Assembly: GCA_021825925.1 (NCBI GenBank)
Contig: JAKAFP010000004.1
Coordinates: 1-64,000, forward strand
Direction: 5' to 3'
Length of the DNA: 64,000 nucleotides
Source: Chloroflexota bacterium
GTDB taxonomy: Bacteria > Chloroflexota > Anaerolineae > Anaerolineales > Anaerolineaceae
The notes under the pieces were generated by a model that was given only the letters and a program-made list of their open reading frames with translations, was not told where the DNA came from and ran no database searches. The first letter of the stretch is position 1. The number at the start of each line of letters is the position of its first letter. Shown piece by piece: positions 42,834 through 51,395 of this stretch. Position numbers and translations under genes: made by a program.

Positions 42834-43550
42834 ATGCTTCAATTTATCGTTCTATTTATTGGCGCATTTCTTGCCGCTGCGATTTCAGGTGCGGCTGGTT
42901 TCGGTGGGGCGCTCTTGCTGCTGCCGCTGCTCGTTGCTTATGTCGGAGCAGAACAAGCCGTACCTTTGCTGACAGTGGCCCAATTAATAGGTAATCTATC
43001 CAGGGCTGGCTTTGGATTCTCAAAGATTCAATGGAAACCGGTTGCCTTGTTTTTGGTGGGAGCCATACCCCTGGCAATTTTAGGAGCTCTTTCATTCTTG
43101 CAACTACCGAAAGAACTGGTAACAAGATGCATCGGATTGGCAATTATTGTTTTTGTTGTGCTCAAGGTTACCGGAGTTCTCAAGCTAAAACCTGGTAAAT
43201 TATTACTCATAATAGGGGGAGGCGTCGTGGGGTTCTTGTCGGGGTTGGTTGGCAGCGCTGGTCCTATTGGAGCAGTGATCTTTCTAACTCTTGGTTTACC
43301 ACCTGTTGCGTATGTTGCCAGTGAAGCTACTACTGCTCTCGTTATGCATGGTGTGAAGTTAATCATTTACCAACAATTTATTTCATTGGATCAACAGTTT
43401 TGGTTTCTTGCAATTCTTTTAGGAATCGCTATGATTCTTGGCACATGGACGGCAAAAAGATTTATTGAGAAAATCACGCCTGAGAATTTCCAGAAGTATA
43501 TATCGATCTTGTTGATCGCAATCGGATTATATATGCTAATCCATGGTTAG
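42834..43550 (+). CDS. TSUP-family (TauE/SafE) membrane permease
   Basis: This 238-aa protein has about eight membrane helices in the two-repeat layout of the TSUP family (SGAAGFGGALLLLPLL in repeat 1; GFLSGLVGSAGPIGAVIFL in repeat 2). Members export sulfite or other small anions. AAAGGTGG precedes ATG 42834; the longer frame from 42789 lacks support. It lies at the left end of the fluoride region but has no riboswitch, so a link to fluoride is only positional. Confidence 0.8.
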   Translation: MLQFIVLFIGAFLAAAISGAAGFGGALLLLPLLVAYVGAEQAVPLLTVAQLIGNLSRAGFGFSKIQWKPVALFLVGAIPLAILGALSFLQLPKELVTRCIGLAIIVFVVLKVTGVLKLKPGKLLLIIGGGVVGFLSGLVGSAGPIGAVIFLTLGLPPVAYVASEATTALVMHGVKLIIYQQFISLDQQFWFLAILLGIAMILGTWTAKRFIEKITPENFQKYISILLIAIGLYMLIHG

Positions 43551-43578
43551 GTGTGTTGATCGACATTCAACAATTCGA

Positions 43579-44850
43579 TCAACCTTTGCCGTCGAACACG
43601 GCTATTGCTTCGAGCATCATTTGCCGATCTACCAGACCCAATGGTTTACCTTTGTCATCTACAACTACTAACCATTTCCAAGTTTTTTCTAACATCATTT
43701 TTATTGCATCTACAACCGGTAAATCAGGAGCGCCGGTCAATGGACCTGGGGACATCAAATCAAAAGCTGTTTCTTTGCCAGCAGGCGGTTTGCCGATCTG
43801 TCTGAATGCATCCAGTATGCTACGCCGTTTGGCTGGTTGTACACGGGCTACCACATCCGAATCGCTGACCAAACCGATTGCTTTGCCTTCTGAGTCAACC
43901 ACGATCAACCGATGTGAGTCGGTTTTTGCGAATTTATCAATGATTGCAGATAAATCGTCATCCTGGTTTACCATAGGGATGTTCGTACTCATCACATCCT
44001 CAACAGTCTTTATTGCTCCTTTATGAAGAGAAGCAGACGGAACTACTGATTGAGAATTCGCCACCTGCCGTAAAATATCCAACCTGGACAAAATCCCTAT
44101 GAGTTTCCCTTCATTATCTACGACAGGTAATCGTTTCAAACCTGACTTTACCATTCGAGTGGTTGCCATACCTAATGGTTCATCGGCTAAAACCGTAACT
44201 ACTGGTTGGGTCATGACATCAGAAACTTTAAGTGGTGAATCCTCGAGCGTATGAAGTTCCTGCTTAATTTCTGAAGAATCCATGCGAATGGCTACCGAAA
44301 GACGTTGTTGTATGCCAGCCCGCTCCAGTAAATCTTCGTCAGTCAAAATCCCCACCACTTTACCGGCTTGATCAATCACAGGTGTTGCTTTAACTTGCTT
44401 GTCAAGCATTTGTTTCCAGGCTAGATGGATAGGCATATCAGCAAACAACGTTGTAACATCCTTCGTCATTACTTCCGAAACGAGACGATCAGCTGGAAGT
44501 GGGTTTAGAAAACGGTGTGTGTATTTAACGATTTCCACATCTTCGATTGTGATTAACCCCTCACGTACCATCGGATAAATTTCACTAAGGATATTTTCTA
44601 TCTTCTCGGGAGAATCGATTGATTCAATTACAATGGGCAAATCCATTGAAAAAATCTCTTGCCTTGTTGTGTGAATCAGCGAATGGGCACCAAAGCCTTG
44701 AATTCCCCGGTACTCGGTTGCCCCAGCTATCCCATTTTCACGCAAAACCATTATTATCGCTGTATCTAATGAATTACCTCTCCAATGGTCTTTTTCACTG
44801 ATGTATATTCGTAATCGTTTTGCTTTCTTTTGTAGGGATAAGTCTGGCAT
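43579..44850 (-). CDS. DUF190-CBS domain protein, cotranscribed with crcB
   Basis: This 423-aa protein begins (ATG 44850, GGAGATAACC) with a DUF190 domain (about residues 1-105: LRIYISEKDHWRG, IAGATEYRGIQGFGAH). Four CBS repeats follow (VMTKDVTTLFADMPIHLAWK; VMTQPVVTVLADEPLGMATT; VMSTNIPMVNQDDDLSAIID; MSPGPLTGAPDLPVVDAIKM), and it ends with VDDKGKPLGLVDRQ. CBS pairs bind adenine nucleotides. It follows crcB by 28 bp under the same riboswitch. DUF190 genes are known neighbours of crcB, so it may sense energy state or regulate the fluoride channel. Confidence 0.85.
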   Translation of the reverse strand: MPDLSLQKKAKRLRIYISEKDHWRGNSLDTAIIMVLRENGIAGATEYRGIQGFGAHSLIHTTRQEIFSMDLPIVIESIDSPEKIENILSEIYPMVREGLITIEDVEIVKYTHRFLNPLPADRLVSEVMTKDVTTLFADMPIHLAWKQMLDKQVKATPVIDQAGKVVGILTDEDLLERAGIQQRLSVAIRMDSSEIKQELHTLEDSPLKVSDVMTQPVVTVLADEPLGMATTRMVKSGLKRLPVVDNEGKLIGILSRLDILRQVANSQSVVPSASLHKGAIKTVEDVMSTNIPMVNQDDDLSAIIDKFAKTDSHRLIVVDSEGKAIGLVSDSDVVARVQPAKRRSILDAFRQIGKPPAGKETAFDLMSPGPLTGAPDLPVVDAIKMMLEKTWKWLVVVDDKGKPLGLVDRQMMLEAIAVFDGKG

Positions 44851-44878
44851 GGTTATCTCCTTGGTATCTATTTTAAAA

Positions 44879-45253
44879 TTATATTGCTTTTCCAAGATAA
44901 ACTCCTAATCCAACTGCAAGAACTCCTAAAATCGTACTGCCAAAAAGGTTAATCAACCCAGGCAACCATTGTCCTTTACCTAACAAGTTGAAACTCTCAA
45001 ATGCAAAAGTCGAAAATGTTGTATATGCCCCCAAGAAACCAACTGCGATCAGTAATCGCCAACGCGGATCGATCATCAATCTCTCGGTAGCCAAGGTTAA
45101 AAAGAAACCAAGGAGTAGGCTGCCGGAGAAATTAACAATGAATGTTCCATAAGGAAAACTAGCGCCAAATTTCTGGGCAGCCCAATCACCTATCCAATAG
45201 CGGGCATTTGCACCAAGTACTGCACCGGCAGATATAAGAAGAAATTTTTCCAT
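44879..45253 (-). CDS. crcB: Fluoride ion channel/exporter CrcB (FluC)
   Basis: This 124-aa protein has four membrane helices and the family signatures GANARYWIGDW, NFSGSLLLG (with the conserved Asn for ion coordination) and GFLGAYTTFSTFAFE (the Phe box). FluC is a dimeric channel letting fluoride leave the cell down its gradient. A fluoride riboswitch precedes it on the minus strand (45303-45380), with promoter TTGACG-N17-TACAAT. The DUF190-CBS gene follows. Confidence 0.95.
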   Translation of the reverse strand: MEKFLLISAGAVLGANARYWIGDWAAQKFGASFPYGTFIVNFSGSLLLGFFLTLATERLMIDPRWRLLIAVGFLGAYTTFSTFAFESFNLLGKGQWLPGLINLFGSTILGVLAVGLGVYLGKAI

Positions 45254-45302
45254 AGTAGACTATTTTTGACCTTAATTCCCATATAAAAAATCAATAAGAA
45301 AA

Positions 45303-45380
45303 CCTCTGCCAATGATAAAAATCATCGGCAGAGGCTATCAGCACAAAGGCGGTTGGGGTAAAGCGAGCCTCATCGCTCGG
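45303..45380 (-). ncRNA. Fluoride riboswitch 1 with terminator, upstream of crcB
   Basis: On the minus strand the aptamer reads GCGATGAGGCTCGC (45376-45363), then AACCGCC and TGCTGATAGCCTCTGCC. Loop GAGGCT can pair with AGCCTC as the pseudoknot of crcB-motif RNAs. The 3' strand is also part of a terminator, CCTCTGCCGATGA with TCATTGGCAGAGG (45334-45303), then TTTTCTT. Pseudoknot and terminator compete, so fluoride should switch transcription on. Confidence 0.93.
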
Positions 45381-45385
45381 GGATT

Positions 45386-45414
45386 ATTGTAAGGTCTAAG
45401 TCAATCCACGTCAA
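45386..45414 (-). promoter_or_regulatory. Promoter of the crcB operon
   Basis: On the minus strand TTGACG (45414-45409), a 17-bp spacer and TACAAT (45391-45386) lie just upstream of the aptamer; transcription should start near 45379, only 2 bp before the aptamer stem. Confidence 0.75.
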
Positions 45415-45442
45415 GAAATGAAACGACCCGATTGATCTGCGG

Positions 45443-45546
45443 TATAATAAAAAATAATTCAAATAAAAGTGGCGATGAGGCTCGCCGTAACTGTCGTCAG
45501 ACTGATAGCCTCTACTAGAGCGAATGCTTAGTAGAGGCTATTTTTG
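45443..45546 (+). ncRNA. Fluoride riboswitch 2 with terminator, upstream of the MutS-like pair
   Basis: TATAAT (45443-45448) precedes the aptamer GGCGATGAGGCTCGCC (45471-45486), then AACTGTC, CTGATAGCCTCTACT. GAGGCT pairs with AGCCTC as in switch 1. The terminator uses TAGCCTCTACT (45506-45516) and AGTAGAGGCTA (45530-45540) with five T residues after it. It is divergent from switch 1, with about 90 bp between the two aptamers. Confidence 0.92.
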
Positions 45547-45644
45547 TTAATCTAACAATAATGATGGAATTATTAAAAGTGTTCTGCTCCACTGGTTGTC
45601 AGCCTTCTACTGGTTAACCTTTATCTGCACAAAAGAGGAACAAT

Positions 45645-47180
45645 ATGGTCTTCCAAAGCGTTCTTTATAATCATATCGATGATCACGTGAAACAAGAAAA
45701 TATAAATCCCCCTGATTTTTTTGTTGATTTAAATCTGGACCAGGTAATAGACGCCATCACAGGACGAAAACAAGACTATAACCTAAAGCCATTCTTCTAT
45801 TCCCCCTTACGTGAAATTGAAACTGTCAAATACAGACAAGAAGTTTTTAGAGACCTGGAAAATGAACGCGTTTTAAATAGCGTCAAGGTATTTGCAGATA
45901 AGATGGTCCTGGTTCGCAGATACTTGAGCATGATTGAAAAACTGTATTACAAATACCATCAGGAAGGTTGGTTCCTGGAAGCTGCAGATGTTTATTGTGA
46001 TGCTATCTGCAACCTAACAAACGACCTTAATGGGATGGTTATAAAGTCAAAAGCTTTGTTGGATTTCCTGGCTTATTTGAATGAGTATGTATCTTCTCTA
46101 AAATTCTTATCCCTTCTCTCAGAAACACATGACCGCAAGGCTGATTTATCTGGCATTCAATACAGCGTAATCATCAAAGGAAACACGGTCAGGGTTCGAA
46201 AATACGACTCGGAAATTGATTACAGCACAGAGGTCGAACGTACTTTTGAGAAATTCAAACAGGGTGAAGTAAAGAGCTACCGGATTGATCTTGTCGTTGC
46301 CTCAGGGATGAACCATGTTACAGCGCAGATATTGGATTGTGTGGCAAAACTTTTCCCAGATATTTTTAATACGCTGGATACATATTTCCAGAGGCACAAT
46401 GGTTTCGCGGATGAAACTATCCTTCTCTTTGATCGCCAGATTCAATTCTTTGTTTCTTATCTGGAATTTATTGAGAATTTAAAAACTAAAGAACTTGAAT
46501 TTTGTTATCCCAAGGTATCAACAAAAGAAAAAAACGTTCATGCTCAACAAACTTTTGACATCGCATTAGCAAATAAACGCTTATTTGATTCATCCCTAGT
46601 GATTTGTAATGATTTTTACCTGGAGGGGAAAGAAAGGGTTATTGTGGTTTCAGGGCCGAATCAGGGTGGAAAAACAACCTTCGCGAGAATGTTCGGACAA
46701 CTTCACTACTTGGCCAGTCTTGGGTGTCCTGTTCCGGGAAAGGACGTAAAACTATTTCTTTATGATCGGATCTTCACGCATTTTGAAAAAGAGGAAGATA
46801 TCCGCAATTTACGCGGTAAGCTGCAAGATGACCTGGTACGAATTCACTCTGTTCTGGAAGAGGCAACTTCAAACAGCGTAATCATTATGAATGAAATATT
46901 TACGTCCACAACACTTAAGGATGCTATCTTTCTAAGTAAAGAAATAATGGAAAAAATCATTAAGCTGGATGCATTGTGTGTCTGTGTTTCATTCATTGAT
47001 GAACTATCAACGTTGAGCGAACAAACGGTGAGTATGGTCAGCACTGTTATGCCAGAGAATCCAACTCAAAGGACCTTCAAGATCATCCGTATGCCTGCGG
47101 ATGGACTTGCTTATGCAATTTGTATTGCTGAAAAGCATCATCTTACTTACAGCATGATCAAGGAGCGGATAACCCAATGA
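45645..47180 (+). CDS. MutS-like ATPase A (fluoride-regulated)
   Basis: This 511-aa protein has only the core and ATPase parts of MutS-type proteins. About residues 60-290 resemble the lever/core and about 310-511 the ATPase with GPNQGGKTTFARMFG (Walker A, about 337-351) and VIIMNEIFTSTT (Walker B). The DNA-mismatch-recognition domain is missing. It overlaps the second MutS-like gene by 4 nt (ATGA). The pair follows fluoride riboswitch 2; MutS-like genes are a recorded but unexplained class downstream of crcB-motif RNAs. Confidence 0.85.
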   Translation: MVFQSVLYNHIDDHVKQENINPPDFFVDLNLDQVIDAITGRKQDYNLKPFFYSPLREIETVKYRQEVFRDLENERVLNSVKVFADKMVLVRRYLSMIEKLYYKYHQEGWFLEAADVYCDAICNLTNDLNGMVIKSKALLDFLAYLNEYVSSLKFLSLLSETHDRKADLSGIQYSVIIKGNTVRVRKYDSEIDYSTEVERTFEKFKQGEVKSYRIDLVVASGMNHVTAQILDCVAKLFPDIFNTLDTYFQRHNGFADETILLFDRQIQFFVSYLEFIENLKTKELEFCYPKVSTKEKNVHAQQTFDIALANKRLFDSSLVICNDFYLEGKERVIVVSGPNQGGKTTFARMFGQLHYLASLGCPVPGKDVKLFLYDRIFTHFEKEEDIRNLRGKLQDDLVRIHSVLEEATSNSVIIMNEIFTSTTLKDAIFLSKEIMEKIIKLDALCVCVSFIDELSTLSEQTVSMVSTVMPENPTQRTFKIIRMPADGLAYAICIAEKHHLTYSMIKERITQ

Positions 47181-48709
47181 AAGCATTCTTGATGTTTCGC
47201 GATCATGATTTCAATCCTCAAGAACCACTTCCTGTCAACGCTTCTGACCTAGTTCATGATCTTGAAATAAATACATTGCTTAACGCGATGTCGCTCAGTG
47301 ATGGATTTTTGTTCGATATCGTAAAAGAAGCGATCTTAACAAGTATCGATGATATGGATTCAATTCTGTATCGACAAGAGATAATGAAGGATTGTTTGAA
47401 TAATCCTGCTGTGATTCGAGAAATCTATCAGATCCCAATAAAATCTAAAGATAGAGAACATCGGCGCTGGTTGGGTATTTTTACTCATTCACCAAGTGGA
47501 GTCTTGAGCAGTTCAGTGAGTTTAATGGAAATGTTTATTGTTTTACTTAAGGATCTAAAGAAAATTGCTGATGATCATTCGAACGAATTCAAGTCAGAAG
47601 GATTCGTCCGGTTCTTCTCGATGATAAAAAGTGAACTTGATGACGAATATTTCGCCTCTGTTGAATACCATCTCAAACAGTTGAAGTTTCGTGAGGGAGT
47701 TTTAATCAGTGCCGAATTGGGTAAGGGGAATGAGGGAGCAAATTATGCTTTACGACTTCCCAATGGCAAGAATAAAAATTGGTTCAAAGAAGTTTTTAGT
47801 AAAAGATCACCGGTATACTCGTTCACGATCAGTGAAAGAGATGACGCCGGCGCACGGGCATTAGGTGATCTGAAAGACATTGGAGAAAACGCGGCAGCCA
47901 ATGCATTAGCGCAAGCTACTGAACATATCGAAAATTTCTTGAATATGCTCCGAAATGAGCTTGCTTTCTACATTGGTTGTATTAACCTCAAAGAACAATT
48001 AGGGCAAACAGGAAATCCGATTGCTTTTCCGATTCCAGTTAGCATGAATGAACGACAGCATTCATTTCAAGGCATGTATGATGTGAGTCTTGCATTGACC
48101 ATGAAACAGGAAATTGTCGGTAACGAATTCAATGCTGATAATAAAAACCTTGTAATCATTACCGGTGCTAACCAGGGTGGAAAATCCACATTCCTTAGGA
48201 GTATTGGGCTTGCCCAGCTCATGATGCAGGCCGGGATGTTTGTGCCAGCCAGGGAATTTTCTGCCAATTTGTGTCAGGAAGTATTTACGCATTACAGGCG
48301 AAAAGAGGATGCGTCGATGAAAAGCGGCAAACTGGATGAAGAATTAAGCCGGATGAGCATCATTGTGGATCAGATCAAACCAGATTCTTTGATGTTGTTT
48401 AACGAATCATTTGCCGCAACGAATGAACGCGAGGGATCTGAGATCGCTCGGCAAATTACGAGTGCTTTGCTTGAGCGAAATGTCAAAGTGTTTTTTGTAA
48501 CGCATATGTATGAGTTTGCTCGGATTTTTTATGAAAAACGGATGAAGGATGCCATTTTTCTGCGAGCAGAAAGAAAGGCGGGAGGAAAACGTACTTTTAA
48601 ACTATTGGAAGGAGATCCATTACCAACAAGTTATGGTGAAGATGTATTCAAAACCGTATTTGGAAAAAATAACGAAGTTTTTTCCAAAAGTGAGGACAGT
48701 AAAAGGTAG
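47177..48709 (+). CDS. MutS-like ATPase B (fluoride-regulated)
   Basis: This 510-aa paralogue of the upstream gene has the ATPase motifs GANQGGKSTFLRSIG (about residues 329-343) and LMLFNESFAATNEREGSE (Walker B and D-loop, about 407-424). It is like the first in size but divergent in sequence, so the two may form a heterodimer. As there is no mismatch-binding domain, the role is not normal mismatch repair. Known fluoride stress effects do not explain it. Confidence 0.85.
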   Translation: MKAFLMFRDHDFNPQEPLPVNASDLVHDLEINTLLNAMSLSDGFLFDIVKEAILTSIDDMDSILYRQEIMKDCLNNPAVIREIYQIPIKSKDREHRRWLGIFTHSPSGVLSSSVSLMEMFIVLLKDLKKIADDHSNEFKSEGFVRFFSMIKSELDDEYFASVEYHLKQLKFREGVLISAELGKGNEGANYALRLPNGKNKNWFKEVFSKRSPVYSFTISERDDAGARALGDLKDIGENAAANALAQATEHIENFLNMLRNELAFYIGCINLKEQLGQTGNPIAFPIPVSMNERQHSFQGMYDVSLALTMKQEIVGNEFNADNKNLVIITGANQGGKSTFLRSIGLAQLMMQAGMFVPAREFSANLCQEVFTHYRRKEDASMKSGKLDEELSRMSIIVDQIKPDSLMLFNESFAATNEREGSEIARQITSALLERNVKVFFVTHMYEFARIFYEKRMKDAIFLRAERKAGGKRTFKLLEGDPLPTSYGEDVFKTVFGKNNEVFSKSEDSKR

Positions 48710-48728
48710 ACGTTTTCAATCTGTCCGG

Positions 48729-49343
48729 TCAGTTTTCAAGATGACAAGTGTCGTTCAATGAACAAAGTATAAAATCATGATCTTCAATTTCAATAACATT
48801 GATCGCACACGGCTCCTGACGTAAACACCAAAAACGTTCAAGTCCCAATCCAAGAATATTTAATAGAATTATCCGATTAACAACTGTGTGGCTGACCACA
48901 ACAATAGTCTGACCTTGATGCTTCCTGGTGATGGAGTAAATTACCCCCATTGACCGATCCTGGACTGATTTTAATGACTCACCTTCTGGTATTTCACACT
49001 TCTCTGGGTGTTCATACCAATTGTTGATTTGATCACTCCATTTTTCTTTGGCTTCAACTGGAGATAATCCTTGCCATTTTCCATAGTTGATATCGATTAA
49101 TCCCACGTTTGTTTCTACAAGAACACTACATTTCAAGGCAATTGAATCTGCCGTGGTTCTTGCGCGACTTAATGGGCTTGAATAAACAATTTCAGGCTTC
49201 CAATTATTTGCAATTCTTTTAGCAGCTCTACTGGCTTGTTCCAACCCGGTCGTATTTAATTCGACATCATACCGGCCGCGAAATCTCTCGATTCGGTTCC
49301 ATTCTGTCTGTCCATGACGGACTAGGAGAATTGTTGTAGTCAT
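48729..49343 (-). CDS. Histidine phosphatase (phosphoglycerate mutase-like)
   Basis: This 204-aa protein has the RHG motif (LLVRHGQTEWN, about residues 7-17), SSPLSRARTTADSIA, and a C-terminal SHTVVNRIIL. It is a branch of cofactor-dependent phosphoglycerate mutases and phosphatases. It is shorter than GpmA and lacks GpmA-type insertions, so phosphatase activity is more likely. It lies downstream of eno on the minus strand, but a terminator (49364-49388) lies between, so it is only partly dependent on eno transcription. ATG 49343 has GGAG at 8 nt. Confidence 0.82.
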   Translation of the reverse strand: MTTTILLVRHGQTEWNRIERFRGRYDVELNTTGLEQASRAAKRIANNWKPEIVYSSPLSRARTTADSIALKCSVLVETNVGLIDINYGKWQGLSPVEAKEKWSDQINNWYEHPEKCEIPEGESLKSVQDRSMGVIYSITRKHQGQTIVVVSHTVVNRIILLNILGLGLERFWCLRQEPCAINVIEIEDHDFILCSLNDTCHLEN

Positions 49344-49363
49344 CAATTAGCTCCAAGAAAAAA

Positions 49364-49388
49364 AGGGCTGGGAATTTCACCCAGCCCT
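49364..49388 (-). terminator. Intrinsic terminator after eno
   Basis: AGGGCTGGG and CCCAGCCCT (9-bp perfect stem) are followed on the minus strand by seven T residues. It lies directly after the enolase stop and before the histidine phosphatase gene. Confidence 0.8.
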
Positions 49389-49406
49389 AAGTTTAAAACC
49401 GAATTG

Positions 49407-50938
<1,532 letters not shown>

Positions 50939-50959
50939 TTTTTATACGGAGAATTCCAT

Positions 50960-51395
50960 ATGGCTTCAACTACGACTTCAAGTAATTTATTGACACGACC
51001 ATATTCATTAGAATTTATCGACCAATTACCAGAAGCTTTATTGGATTTGGCAAATATTTACTTATCTGACGACCAAAACATTGAAGGAATTTTCGTCATA
51101 CGCCAGAATCATATTCCCGTGAACTTCGTTTTCAACAAAATCCTCAGCAGGCATTACTTTTTACTCAACAAGGTGTATTACACCTTATTGAACCTGAAAA
51201 AAGAGAATTACAAGGAAAAGGAATTTGGATTAATTTTAAAGATATATTCAAACTCAAATTGTGGGCGGTTTTGTTATATCACTCGCTGCTTTTGAAAAAC
51301 GGGTATGCATTGCACAGGGTTGTTCGATCGAACCTCATCTTGCTATCCCTAAAAATTCCCCTGATAATGCATTAGGAATGCCGTTCCGTTCCTAA
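50960..51395 (+). pseudogene. Frameshifted gene downstream of fluoride riboswitch 4
   Basis: The first frame (ATG 50960) gives about 47 sensible residues (LEFIDQLPEALLDLANIYL, IEGIFVI). A second frame then continues at about 51100 with TPESYSRELRFQQNPQQALL, FTQQGVLHLIEPEKRELQG and KDIFKL. A third frame from about 51265 gives GGFVISLAAFEKRVCIAQG and EPHLAIPKNSPDNALGMPF, ending at 51393-51395. The three pieces read like one protein of about 140 aa, so at least two indels have broken it. Intact relatives are of unknown function. Sequencing error cannot be excluded. Confidence 0.6.
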
